From: Siniperca chuatsi
Lineage: Eukaryota > Chordata > Actinopteri > Centrarchiformes > Sinipercidae
Length of the DNA stretch: 64,000 nt
Direction of reading: 5' to 3'
Assembly (NCBI RefSeq): GCF_020085105.1
Contig: NC_058045.1
Span: 15,535,833-15,599,832 of the forward strand
In this document: positions 1 to 12,600 of the stretch, in pieces
Numbering within the stretch: the stretch's first letter is position 1
Layout of the letters: every line of letters starts with the position of its first letter
Translations under genes and position numbers: made by a program
Notes under the pieces: generated by a model
Told to the model about the DNA's origin: nothing
The model's database searches: none
Seen by the model: the letters and a program-made list of their open reading frames with translations, nothing else

Positions 1-882
1 AGTCACGTGGTGTGAATGAGGACTACCTGAAGCTCGAGTCTCTGGTTCAGAAGGTGGTCTCGCCCTACCTGGGCACCCACGGGCTTTACTCTGGAGATGG
101 TGCTGAGGCCCATTGCTGTGTTCTGGGTGAGACAGTGTGGGCACAAACCCAAAAAGCACACTAATAATGGCATGTGTCTGACGAGTAACATAAATTAATC
201 AACACCTTCCCTACTTTTCCTCTCGTCTTTCAGAGAAGTGTTTACCGTGGGGCTGGCCCAAGTCTGCGGATCAACCGTCTAAAAACCCTGTGGTACGCTC
301 AAAAAGCTACAATATCCCTCTGCTGCTGACCCCGGTGGCTGAGTATGACCCAGATGCCAGCTCTGTTGGCAGTGGAGGAATCCGGCGCCACTCGGCCTGT
401 GAGATTATATCATGCTTGGAGGAACAAGGACTGGCCTACGCTGACCTGGCTTCAGGATCTGAATTGTCTGGCCCCTCCTCCAACAGGCTGTGTTTGGGCT
501 CTCAGTTCAATGGTATGACACAGATTAAGATGTCTGATGTTGGTTATTATTAAAAATCATAATATAATAATCCAGTACCCTCTCATTTACAGGTATCGTA
601 CAAGCAGGAGCGAGTGCCATGGGCTTGCCTCTTTCGTCTCCCTCCATCCTTCCCCTTCATTCCTCAGGAGCTCTCCATGGCACCGAGGCCACAACAACAA
701 TGACTGATCTCAGTAAGGGTGCATCCTCCACGCCACCCAGTGAATCATCTAGCCCTGAAACCATAATTGGACAAGTGCTAGAGTCTGCAGACTCAGACTC
801 AGATGGGATATTTATTGATTTCCCACCTCACTCCTCAGAGGCTATGGGGTACAGCCGCGAGAGCAGGCAGAGCACTGTGTAG
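1..882 (+). CDS. prr5: PRR5 (Protor-1) family protein, 3' end of gene
   Basis: PRR5 is a subunit of mTOR complex 2 that binds Rictor. Three exons are visible: 1-126 (cut by the window edge), 234-512 and 593-882, joined in phase 1 at both GT-AG introns, with the stop at 880-882. The partial protein (about 230 residues) keeps PRR5 signatures in order: ESRGV-like NEDYLKLESLVQKVVSPYLG, NPVVRSKSYN, IRRHSACE, then DSDSDGIFIDF and the C-terminus RQSTV. Human PRR5 has close counterparts of each, including a RQSVV end; PRR5L lacks the NPVVRSKSYN and GIFIDF blocks, so PRR5 is preferred over PRR5L. The middle is Ser/Pro-rich and probably disordered. The last three residues (S-T-V) fit a class I PDZ ligand. 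Human PRR5 lies on 22q13, so its place beside TMEM60 is not the mammalian one. The family call is from recalled sequence and is strong; which teleost paralogue it is cannot be told. Confidence 0.87.
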
Positions 883-2265
883 GTGTAGCCCCCCACCCAC
901 CCCCAGCCCTCACCCCCAAAGTGTGTACGGTAATAATCTGTGAGAAGGATTAAAGAAATCTTACAACTACATTTCATTAAATGCGTACCATTTTCCTTTC
1001 TTACTGTAGTACGATGAGTTTCCATGACGAGTCCATTCCAAGTGCTTTCACTGGTGAGTGAAAACCTCGCAACTCTAAAAGGTCAACTTTTTAAGAACTA
1101 AGAAAATCACCTTTTTCCAACAACATACACAGCAAATCTCAGTGGAATTGTTATTAAAGGACTAAAATGTTCCCCAGGTTTTCAACTTGAGGACACAGTA
1201 GTTGTGACTGAGCTTTCAAAAGGTTATATTCCGTATTTTTCTTATTGACAACAAATTCTATGAAAAGACCAAAATCAACAATGCTTAACAACAATCCTAC
1301 AAGTATTGCCTCTGTAGCCAAAACCTGATACAGCCTATTCCCCTCTGCCACATACCTCAAATTTTGTCCAAAAACTACTAAAAACACATCAATGAGCCGC
1401 TCTGTTGCACTGACGCGTTTCTTCATTTGGATGAACGTGGGCACTGTAGTTTATTGCTGGTACTGTAAGTACTCACTAGATAATCAAATGTGTATTAATA
1501 TGTGGCTGAAAATAGTCCCCAACAAATACACTGTTTACTCCTGTTTAAGTAACTTAACTAAACTACACTGCCCACCTTTTTTTTGGATTGAATTTGTGAC
1601 CCATTTTTCAAAATGTATGTCTTTAGTAGGAACGAATGGGCGTGAGTGTCACAGACATGCCGAGGAAGTCAGAAAGTATTGAGAGATTGTTGGTTTTGGT
1701 ATTTTCATGAGATTTGTTGACAATATCGAAAATATACAATATAATCAATATTATCCTTTCATAGAGAAAAAAATTGGAGTTATGAGGTTTTCACGCAGCA
1801 TCAGTTTCTTACCTGGCTGCGGATGGCTGTTACAAACACCATTTACATGGAAAAATAACTTAAAAAATAACTTTACATATTTATCATGGATTTGTTTTGT
1901 ATATGTGTATTTTGAACCTCACAGCAGTTTTATATTTTCTGTTTACGCTTTGTTGTCTGCCTCTTGGCGGTAACACAGTGATGAGGTCTTCTGCTTTCAC
2001 TTTTGTACAACATGTGGACTGTTGAATTGTTTTTATTGTCAGCGGCAGTTATCAAGCTCTAATGCAAAATGATCTTAGAGAAAACATCAGTGTGACAGCA
2101 TTTGCTTTTCTGTATTAGCTTTGTACAGCAGGAGTTTGAGGAATGTGACGATGTTTATTGTTTACATTTGACAAAGACATGAACATTTTGGCTGAATGTC
2201 GTGTCACACACTGTATTTTGCACCACCACTACCTTGTAAATAAAAGTTCATTGTTTGTTTTTAGG
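883..2265 (+). other. PRR5 3' untranslated region and poly(A) signal
   Basis: After the PRR5 stop the sequence turns AT-rich with no conserved protein. An AATAAA at 2239-2244 follows a long 3' UTR-like stretch and is the best cleavage signal; a second AT-rich AATAAA lies near 2453. Two splice-bounded short segments inside this stretch (1010-1053 and 1178-1248) could form an alternative 3' end and are discussed as a finding. Confidence 0.5.
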
Positions 2266-2791
2266 ACAGCTAGATAGTGTAAAGTGAGCTTTGACCTTTA
2301 AATGAATTTAGATTTTAATAAGGGCTTTTTAACTGAATCTTTTTCAAATGATGTTTTACCTCAAGCGTTTTGTACTTTACTTTTTTTGACAATCTATGAT
2401 GTCTATGGAGTTGTACTTTGTATTAATTTGTTATACTAGCCCAGTAAAAATTAAATAAATTCCTTCTATTTTAAAAGTGTGGAGGATCTACAGTTGCAGC
2501 TGGAATTAGTTTTCCCGCTTAGTCAAGCTCCATTAAGCCACCTTTTAATCAGGGCCGTAGCCTGGATTTTATAAATACTGAGGTCATGAGTCCTTATCCC
2601 CCCAATATACCTACCACCCCTATCTCTATTTTTATATGTTTTATATTAAGATAAAAAAAAAAATCAAAGTCTAAAAATACTGGAATCACCCCAAATATCA
2701 GAATCAGAAATCAGCATGTATAGGTTTTTATTTGTAAACCCACCTCAGGTTGAGCTTTAAGGTTCATTCCTGACCTTGGCAATAGTACATC

Positions 2792-2910
2792 CTTAACTCA
2801 AGGTCCACTAGATTTTGTTCAGAGCTTTTAGCCACATCTTGTGACCTTTATCAGAAGAGTTTGCTCAGTTGTTGCGAGTAAGAAATCTAGTAAATGGACC
2901 TTGAGTTAAG
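2792..2910. repeat. Inverted repeat, hairpin-forming (MITE-like relic)
   Basis: A perfect 16-base arm at 2792-2807 (CTTAACTCAAGGTCCA) is the reverse complement of 2895-2910. The pairing extends by 8 more bases (2808-2815 with 2883-2890) after a four-base bulge (2891-2894). The loop is about 67 bases. It lies between PRR5 and TMEM60. Family not recognised. Confidence 0.7.
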
Positions 2911-3047
2911 ATTGTTTTAGTAAAATCCACACCAGGTTGCTAAAACCCCCACATTTCCAGAAAAACTACAGAAGGCATGAACTCAACAGTAACTACAGCC
3001 ATGCAGTTATCAAGTTATAATAAAAAAAGTACATCAGCTGACAAACT

Positions 3048-3162
3048 CGTGCTTTTGTTTTGAAAAGGAGTGCCAGAAGCCTTGCATTTAACTATCAAAA
3101 TAAGATACACCAGTTGGTTGAAAACATGCTTTTGTTTTGTAAAGAGTGACCGGAAGCCTTGC
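3048..3162. repeat. Two-copy direct repeat, about 77-base period
   Basis: A 38-base segment at 3048-3085 recurs at 3125-3162 with a few changes; both read GCTTTTGTTTTG near the start and GAAGCCTTGC at the end. It sits just upstream of the TMEM60 first exon and may be part of an older element. No family assigned. Confidence 0.6.
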
Positions 3163-3678
3163 TGTTACTGCTAGCGGAACACTAGCTTGAACTAGCTAAA
3201 AGCTAACTACACTGCACTCCTCGCTGTGATCGAGCTGCTCTGCTGTTAAAAATAAATAGTTTGTTTAAAAGTGTCGACATTTGTCTTGCTGGTGAAGAGT
3301 TGGTCTATCAGACAGGTTGAATCTCCCGGTCAGCTTGGTAAGACATCTTTCTTTGAACAATGCTTTTACTTGGGTTTCAAAAGTTAGCTGTAGTTATTAT
3401 AGCTAGCCAACATAGAGTAGCTTCAGGTGTGCACTAAGTGGAAGTAACAGCAAAAGGATTTCTCAACTAGATACACATGTATGAAAGCCTGGACGTTAGT
3501 GGTGGGAGTTTTGATGTATGACCAAAGTTAACTCTTATTTTCAGTCGTTACACCCATCTGAGAATGAGAGTGAGCCTGCTGTGTTGTCTTTTGGTTTATA
3601 CTCAGATCGCTCACCTTGGCTGTGGTCCTCAGTCTCTCTGGGTGTGGATGACACTGGCTCCGTGCCAGACCTCTGTAG

Positions 3679-4083
3679 ATGAAGATGTCCCTGGCCCAGC
3701 GAGTGCTCCTCTCCTGGATCTTCGCCCTGATCTTCCTCATAATGCTGGTCCTCAAGCTGGACTCTAAGATCCACTGGAGCTGGTTTCTCATCTTCCTCCC
3801 TGTCTGGACCTTTGACACCATCCTCATCCTCATGCTGATTGTGAAGATGGCAGGGCGGTGTAAGCCGGACTTTGACCCCAGGGATGGTGAGCAGAGCCTG
3901 AAGAGGAGGTTGTGGTACCTGACAGCCCTGCTGCTGAAGCTGGCCTTCTGTCTGATACTGTGCTCCCACCTGGAGAAGCTCTTCGAAATGTGGGTCAGTG
4001 TGGTGTGTGTCCCCCTGTGGGTGCTGCTGGGTGGGGCGCTGGTGGAGCTGGGACACAGTGTTTTCCACTACAGGAGGGACTGA
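3679..4083 (+). CDS. tmem60: TMEM60, four-pass transmembrane protein 60
   Basis: A single coding exon gives a 134-residue protein, against 133 in human TMEM60. It starts MKMSLAQRVLL (human MRMSLAQRVLL) and keeps LIMLVLKLD, WFLIF, PVW.FDTIL, LIVKMAGRCK, FDPR, LLKLAFCL.LC and the LG..VF end. Four hydrophobic segments at about residues 7-26, 32-55, 80-98 and 104-128 predict a small polytopic membrane protein; its function is not established in any species I know. The ATG at 3679 is chosen because it matches the human N-terminus, two residues before an internal Met. A non-coding first exon is likely: a donor follows 3337 and an acceptor precedes 3545, so the start codon lies in exon 2 as in human. 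An AATAAA at 5182-5187 can end the message. TMEM60 and RSBN1L converge tail to tail here, as in human. Confidence 0.95.
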   Translation: MKMSLAQRVLLSWIFALIFLIMLVLKLDSKIHWSWFLIFLPVWTFDTILILMLIVKMAGRCKPDFDPRDGEQSLKRRLWYLTALLLKLAFCLILCSHLEKLFEMWVSVVCVPLWVLLGGALVELGHSVFHYRRD

Positions 4084-5200
4084 ACCCGAGGATGCTGCAA
4101 TACATGGTTTTGAAATGTAATATAGGGAACAAAACCTTTTACACTTGAGCATCTCTCGCTTGCTATGCACCAATCCGATCCACTGGAATCAGGGCAGATA
4201 CTGACCGTATGAAGTGGCTCGGGTATCGGTCAGACATGACAGTCCAGTTTATTTGTCGATGTGATTATAAAATTCACAATTTGTGCTGTAAGTTACATTT
4301 AAGTCACAGCAGGTTGCAGGCTCAATGGCACAGGGTTGGGGACCCAATGAGTTACTACAGTGTGGTTTACAGGTTTTAAATATGGGGGGAAAGAGCACTA
4401 GTCAGTTGGTGCAGCCTTTTCTCTTGCCATAGTTGGAGCTAGCTGTGTGTCATTCTGAGATACCATTGGATCTTCGTTCAATAGGAAGATGTTACGTACA
4501 CCAGTCTGCACAGTTTGGCATATTTTGAATACATCCAGCCTTCACATTGTTTTTGGCATTCACATTACTGCCTTCTGGCTCGTTTTTAGGCTGCAGGTAT
4601 TAATGAAAGGGTGAACTGGGCTAGAGGGAAGTAAGATTTTCATTGTCTGTAAGCTAGACCTTTACTGCCATGTGAGACTGGGTTTAAGAAATGGAGCTAA
4701 AGCAAACTACGGTTCACATGATCTGCCATTGTGATCCAAAATCAGTTACTTTCTACACTAAATGTTGGTTTACAGTTCACCCATATGTACTCACTGATAC
4801 AGTAATGTCTAATCCTTGTGACACTGAGAGCCATGTATGGACCGTATGAAATTTTCCAATCACTGAGCCATATTATACCTGTTTGTAAATTCACTGTTCA
4901 AAAGTAAGTCAATTTGAATGTAAATTCTTTGTAATATACATCCTAGGGGTGAATTTTTACCTGTCATCACACAATATCTGCCAGATGAACAGCCATGTTA
5001 CATAAATCAACAGGGTTTATCCTGACTCACCCGGTCAGGCAAAGCTCGATGTTGATAGACTCAACTTTCATAAGTGCATTTAACCTCAGTTTTAGCTGTA
5101 CCTAATGTCTGGAGTGTTAAATAGGCCTTTTTCACTGAAGACATTTTAACATGTCATAGTATGAAAAGCACAGGTGTAAATAATAAAATTAAAGATGGCT
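4084..5200 (+). other. TMEM60 3' untranslated region
   Basis: No coding potential is seen between the TMEM60 stop and the AATAAA at 5182-5187. The stretch is of mixed composition without obvious repeats. Its length as a 3' UTR is inferred from the first good poly(A) signal. Confidence 0.45.
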
Positions 5201-5879
5201 GAATTCCATTTAGCTTGTTTCAGGTTTCTTGGTATTGTGCATTCTGGCTCACTGTCATGACTTATTTATTTTATTCTATTCTATTTTATGTATATGTGTA
5301 TATATATTTAACAGGGGTAATGGACAGTCATTGACTGTCCCAGAGTTAGCTAAATTTCATCAGCAGTCCCTGGGCAAGCAAATCCACAAAAGAATTATGA
5401 CATCAAATGTTATAATTCAAACAGGGGTACAGAAAATAAACACTGCATCATACAAAACTAAAAGCACTTTCCATTTAAAACATCACATCATACATTACTG
5501 GGACACTTTAATAGAACGGAGCCATCATTAATGTTATTAGTAACACCTCTGCTTTTCCTATTATAACAAGTCAAAATGTCTGCTGTGAAAAGGGTCAGCA
5601 TGCTACATGAGCATTTAGCATGTTAGCATTCTATATTAAACTAAAAGTACAGCTCAGGCTGAAGGGAAGTTTTATAGATATCCTGATATATCCTGAAGTG
5701 ATGGAGAAGTGGATATTTTGAATTATTGTGGCACCAAATTTCATGGCAACTAATCCAATAGTTTTCAGTGTTGGACCATCATCATCATCATCTGTAGACC
5801 CAAGACTTAAGTAGCTTAAAAAGACAAATATTGACACCTTAATGATATGAAATGCAGGAGAGACATTAACACTAAGTCA

Positions 5880-6698
5880 ATATTTTTGAACCATTTATTG
5901 AGAGGTTCTGATCAGAGTATAAATCACACTACCAAGTCTTATCTTAGGAAATAAAATGTATTTACAACAAAATTTTCACATACATTGGTTCAAATAAAAA
6001 CAGACAAATGATATAAATAAGTTCCATGGAAAATAAAACTTGTCTTACAAAAAATATATGCAATTTCTGTATACATTTTCTCACATTGGTGCTAATAACA
6101 TCTATACTGTACAGTTTTGGTACATACAGTATCATTTACAGCCCTGTGTGAGTCAAACACCGTCCAGTCTGAAAACAACTACTTGCTCCATTTTGGAGTG
6201 TTATAAACATCAAACCCCATCGACTAAAGCAACATGGCAAAGAGGATTTCAGCGGGAGCTCGGTGACTTGCTAAAACGTCCCAAACAGTGAACGTAGGTA
6301 CTTCCTATAGAAGGGAGTAAGGATGGTTGTTTTCAGATTGGTTAGTCCAGTACCTAAAATAGGTGCTTTAAGAGCGAAGCTAAGTAGTGCACAGGCACTG
6401 ACACATGGGTCACATAACATTTTATATAGAGCCTACGTACATTCGCTAACAAACGTGAAGTGAGCTACTTAGCTTACATTCTTAGGCACTGATAAAATAC
6501 TTGGAGAGTGCATCCTCTTTTCACTATGTCACTGGAGTAATGTGGCTGTGTCGGCAAAATAATGGAATGCACCCCGCTCATCTATTACAAATTAAAGAAG
6601 ACCAGCTGATGTCTGAAGGAAGGATGCATTTTCAAATACTTTAACAAAGCCTCAGCGTAAGTTGTACAGTAAAAAAAGAAGACTAGACATCTAGACAT
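5880..6698 (-). other. RSBN1L 3' untranslated region
   Basis: On the minus strand the sequence after the RSBN1L stop is non-coding, and an AATAAA lies at 5899-5894. The TMEM60 and RSBN1L messages therefore converge with about 700 bases between their predicted ends. Confidence 0.45.
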
Positions 6699-9600
6699 TC
6701 ATATTAAGAAGTCTTTCTGTGTTTGGGGGGTGTGTGTTTTAAGGGGCTGTTTTAACGAGTGCTGCTGTGGCCGAGTGTCCTGTACGGGTGTGGCAGCTTT
6801 TCCCTGCACTGTGTCCTTTACTTTTGGTCCTTTAGAGGGCACAACTGTCCGACTGTCAGATCCAAGCTTAGAGGAAGAGCCTCGAGAGTCACTGTGATGG
6901 TGGGTCTTAGGCCTACTGTCTGTGAAGGAAAGGGCCAGAGTTTGGTGAGCCTCCATCGGCTTAAAGAGGTCAAAGGTGATGAGTGTCCTTGGTGGTTTGT
7001 GTTCTGGTGGCGCAGGACCAGAGGCAGACTTCTTCCTCTCCTCTTTACTGTTGACGTCTTTATCCTTCTTTCCGTCTTTCTTTACCTGAATGTTCGCAGG
7101 TTTGGGAATGCCTGTCTTCCCGTCCTCTCTCCCTGACTTTGTCTGCACCCCCTGCGTACTCGACGTGTTGCCCTCCTTGCCCTCCCTGTGCCCGCTTTTC
7201 TCCTTCTTCCCGTGTGAAGACTTGTGTTTATGCGAACAGGCGTCCCGAGCCTCCTCTCTGTCTGGCCGTAAGTGAGACGCTCCCTGTCCCTTCTCTTTAT
7301 CGCTCCCTGCGTGCTCCTTCTCTCTCTTGACGTGGGGTTGTGTCTTTGAGTCCCACTTCTCGTCTCTCTGTGCAGGCAGGGAAGTTTGAGAGGCTTTACT
7401 GCCCTCTCTTGTCCGCTCCTCGTCCTCTTTTTTCCTTATCTGTGGCAATGGCTGTGTCGATGTATTACCCTCTCGTCCTCCCTCGGACTTAACTTTCTCC
7501 TGCTCTCTCACCCTGTCCTTCTCTCTATCCCTGTCTTTCACCCTATCCTTTTTATCCCTTTCCTTCTCTTTACTCCTATCCTTGTCCTTCTTAACCCTCT
7601 CCTTTTCATCTTTATCTCTTTTGCTTTTATCTTTTTCCCTTTTGATTTGTGGTGTGTTGTAAGTGCTTGTTATGCTATCTTTAGTTTTCTCTTTCAGACC
7701 TTGACCTGGTACAGTCTTTTGCTGCCTCTCTTCCTCCACATCGTTCTCCTTCCTAATTTGCTGTAGTGACTTAAAGGATGCACTGTCTACTCCACTCTCC
7801 TCATGGCCCTTCTGCGGTGTCCGGCATGTGTCTGCATCTTCATCTCCCCCTCCCTTATCTTCCTCTTTTTCATCTTCCTCAGCTTTAGGCTCCATTAGTG
7901 TGTGAGTGAGTACACCTTCATCTCTCTCCTTCTTGACAAAAGGTAGAGACTGTGTCGCTGACAACTCCTTTATCTCGGCTCTGTTCTCTTGCTCTTCTTC
8001 CTTGAAAATCTGTGTCGGAGTTTGTGAGGGCAGCCCCTCCCTTTCCTCAGTCTCCTCATCCTCCAGCTTTGTCACTGTCTGTACAGCAGGGTCACACTCC
8101 TTCCCCTCAACCTCCTCGTCTTCCTCCTCTTCTTTGATAGGAAGTGCCACTTCTCTAGGTGCACACTTCTCTTCCTTCACCTCTTCCTCCTCCTCCTTCT
8201 CTTCGTGCTGATGATACTGTCTGAGTCGGATATGCCAGGCCAGACTGCAGACAGCAGACACAGTTTTGAACTGGTGGACAACTCCTCTGGGAATGAAGTA
8301 GATGTCATCGTGGTAGAGTTGGATTCGGGCGTATCGGATGCCCTCCCTCCTTAACTGGTTGAGCTTGGCATCATCGATCCACTGTACACACTGTGGGGGC
8401 AGTAACAGGAACACGAGATTCAGTAAAATAAAATCAATAAAATAAAAATAAAATGTCCAAATATTTAAATTCTTGCATGGAAGAAAGAACAACTGATTCT
8501 GATCATGTATTGCACAGCCTAACAGTATTATACTGAGGAATTCCTCTACTCTAAATTGATTACCAAGAGACAATGTGGCATGTTAGAAGTCAAAGAAAAG
8601 CTCTGGGTTTTCTTTTTTGCACTTAAAGCTGCATTAGTTGACTTTTTTTTGACACTTGGGGACAACAAGCTGTAAACACAACTTTGACATATTAACGCAT
8701 ATATATTATATACATAGACATATTATGGTGAAAATGTTAGCATCCGGTTGCTTATTTACACATCCAGCAGACACAGCAACATTATCATTCATTTGGAGTT
8801 GTGTTTCTGGCCACCTGGCAAATGTACGTCCAATATTCACACTCTTTGCATACTCTTTGGTCTTCACCAACTCCTGAGAAAAATGTCTCTTTAGCAGCTA
8901 AATGCTCCACTGTGTTCACAAGCTTGTCGTTTGGTGCTGGGTAAGTAGTGTACAGTGGGTTTATCAGAGCTTTTTTTTTTTTTTTTTTTACTGAAAACAG
9001 CTGCTAGAAAGCAGGGTTGACGAGAGTGGTGAGAGCAAACTAAGCTCGAGCCATAAGACCAAAACAATGAGCTTTATTGTTAGTTTCAGCTCCTTGTTTT
9101 GGCAGAGCTGAAGGGAGCTACAGAACTGGGTGATAACTATCTGTGGATTATATTACACAGCCATTTGATTTATTGTTAATATGAAAATGTTGAGTAGTGC
9201 AACTTTAAAAGGATATTTGAAACATTTGATTTCACAATACCGCTGTATCCTACTAGACACAATTAATAAATCTGACCCACCTGAGACAGCGGAGGTTCGT
9301 GGAGGTCCAGCTGCAGCCTCATGACCACATCTGGGAAATCTCCAGCGTGGAAACACACAACATCTTTGGTGATCCGGGCAGGAGCGCAACTGCTGTAAGA
9401 CAATACGAGAAGTCCTGTTTACTGACATGAGTTAAAATCTGAATGCAAAAACAGCAACACCAACTGTGTTTCTTACACATCACAGCTGTACAGTGAAAGC
9501 CTTTAGACGTTGTCAACCACACAAGACACCCTGAGATTGAAATGCTCCCCACAGTTTATTATTTCACAGTATCCTTATATCTGTAAAGAAGTATTCTGTT

Positions 9601-12600
9601 ACCTGTGGTTTTAATGTTTGTTTGTTTTTTTAACATTGACCATCTACACTTTGTTGCCTTCTACTGTGTTACCTTCAACATTTTTAACTGTCTATAGCGG
9701 CAGACCAAAAGGTGCTTTACCACGGCTATCTGGGCAACACAGCTGTCAGGTTGTATTCTATACAAAAGTGTAAAAGTGTGTGTACTGTGTGTGATAAGGA
9801 AAAAGATGTCACTGTGTACTCACTCCTCTCCGCAGCGCACAGCCTTCAGCACACCTACAGCAGCAGTAGTTTGTCTCTCAAACCCCTGACCGATGTGGTC
9901 AGCGTGGGCTCTCGTCCGGTCCTCAAACAGCATCTCCCTGGGCTCGCTGGCTCTGGGTAGATATTGCAGGTTCTTTATCTCATTGGTGGACCTGAAATAC
10001 ATTTATTCACAACAGTCAGGATATGTTCAAGGCATGTTTAAGTACCTGTGCATGGCATGTGGTGTTGAAAGATAAGCTGAAAGTATTTCACTCATCAGCT
10101 TTACTGCAAACGTTTTTCTTCTTCTTCGTTTTTTAAAAATGAGGATACTGGCGAACACCTGTGCACTGGCAAACATTTACACACTCAATATGTCAACCCA
10201 CCTTTTCCTTTTGAAGGGTGATTTTGGCATGTCCGCCATAGGGATCATCTGTTCTCCAGGTCTGACCCACATGATGGGGCCGTCGTCACTCTCAGTGGGG
10301 CTCTGCAGCCGCAGACTGGAGAATGTTCCCCAGGGCAGAGTCCGCTGCGTCAACACATGGTGAGAAACTTCGAGTTACATAAGGACTCGTAGCTATACAC
10401 AGGGAAAAGTGAGACAGACGTTCACACGCCCACTGGCTGTAGGGGTGTTTACCTACACAGACATAACAAACACACTAACCTCCAGAAAAGGAGATTCCTC
10501 TAACATGCTGATGAACTCGGGGAAGTAGTCTCCAACCTCTTCGTCCACAGCCCCGACCAGACTGACCTGCCGCATGGCCCCAGCACGGTACGTTCCCTGG
10601 GAATATGTCCGCTTCACCTGCAGGAGGGACCACAAAGAAGACAGATCAGACCTTCACCCGGCAGGTTTCAAAATATCCTAATTTGACAGATCTAAAACTA
10701 AACCTGACGTGTACTTTACTGCCAGCTGAGACCTTTTTAAAACATCATATGCACCTTTTATAGATGACATGTTAGTCTAACAATTGAGGCTAGCACTGTC
10801 AATGTGTTTTTAACATAAATGGTGTGACCTTTTCAGTGCACCTGCCTTTAATAATGCACTCATTAAGAGTACCATCAGCATCTGCTTGGTAGTTAACAGG
10901 ACCTTAAATACAAAGATTAAGGTCTTTGGTGGAACTCCATGTCACCCACAGTGACAAACACACGACAAATTCAAGACACGCTATTGTTACGCTGAGGAAG
11001 TTTAACAAGGAAATTAGTGAAAAACCAACAGATTTTCAAGCACTGTGGATTACACTATCAAATCTAGAAAACGGGAAGACAACAAGATCAGACCTCAGGT
11101 TAACATCAGTCCCTCATCAGACATTAAGGCTCAGCTGAACGAACGTCAACATTAAAGTGTGAATGGGATTGCATGAAGCAGGGACGACGCCTCAGAACAG
11201 CTTATACACCTTTAGTATACGTATGTGTCAGAATCAGGGTGATTCTACTCTGATCATTTTGTAGTTTTAGTTGGTGGTGTTATCGTACGTTCGTAATAGA
11301 GTACCGCAAGATGTACAAAATGTGTTGTGTGTATGTGGAGAGGGGGGCTACATAAGATGGTAAAGATGTTAATGATAATGTGTCCACCACCTGTATACTC
11401 CATCTACACTACAGTTACATTGTACTAAATAAGATATAATTTTATTCATCCCGATGGAAATGGACATTTACAAAGTAAAGAAATATACGATATAATATGA
11501 TATGTTTATATACAATAAATATAAACTGTTTATTTGATGTATACATATTACACACATAAAGCTCAGGTCTCTGCACGCTTTACACAACGAGTTTAACTTA
11601 CTTCCATCAGGACAGAGGTTTTACCTCCGTAGAGGCGGCACTAAAGGGTTTATGAGGTTTTTTACCCCATAATTTATTGGCTTCTTAAACAAAATGTAAT
11701 TTGGCCTGTTACTAGCTGTAGCTGCAACAGGGTTTCTGGCTTCTTCTTCTCCCTGCTTTCACTAGATGATTGTGGTGACATTTACTACAATGACATTGGT
11801 TGTGTACTTTGTGTTGTGTGTTTTTTTATTCATTGCTGTGCTTTTCTGTATTTATTATTATTGACTGCAGTCTGTAAGCCAAAGTGCCCCTCTGGGACAT
11901 TAACATTTGAATACTGCTCGCATCACCCTCCAAGTGTGTAGGAGAAACTACGGTGGCCGCGGAACTCGAACAGCCCTATCTAGAGCCAGTATTTGGTTTG
12001 TCCGTTCTGGGCTACTGTAGAAACACTCCGTGGAAGGGGACCCCCTCCCTCTGTAGATAAAAACGGCTTATTCTAAGGTAATGAAAATACAATGATTCTT
12101 ATTTTCAGGTGATTATATGTTAATGAAAACACACTTATAAATATTATATTCCATTTCTGCCAATAGCTCCTTTTAAAATGTTACACACTGGGCCTTTAAA
12201 TGTCGGCCTTTCAATAATATTGACACCAGATGCCGACTAAATTAATACGGCCCTGTAAGCGTTCATTTAACTACTGCCAATGGGTTAACGCTGAAAAAAA
12301 AATAAAATTTTGTTTATTATAATTTTTGCTATATCCTCTCTCAAAGTGTACTTGACTTTACCACTTCAATAATTTAGAAAGAAAAAGAAAAAAGTTAAAA
12401 CATGCTGCAGCATCACAAGATGCCGTTTGTGATCCTCTGAAATGATGATTTTCAAAGTGAGAACTTAAGACCCCCGGGGTCTGTGACACACAGTCGGAGG
12501 AACAAAACACTGTGACAAAAATGTGCTGTGTTATTAAAAAGTACATATTTCAGGCTTGCGAGCAAAGCTATGCAATAAAATACATGTAATACTGTATCCA

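Noticed and set aside
1392-1973. Short frames downstream of PRR5
   Set aside because: No similarity, AT-driven composition, located in the 3' UTR before the AATAAA at 2239.
6759-8211. Several plus-strand frames across the RSBN1L last exon
   Set aside because: Cys/Ser/Phe/Leu-rich antisense shadows of the Glu/Lys-rich tail.
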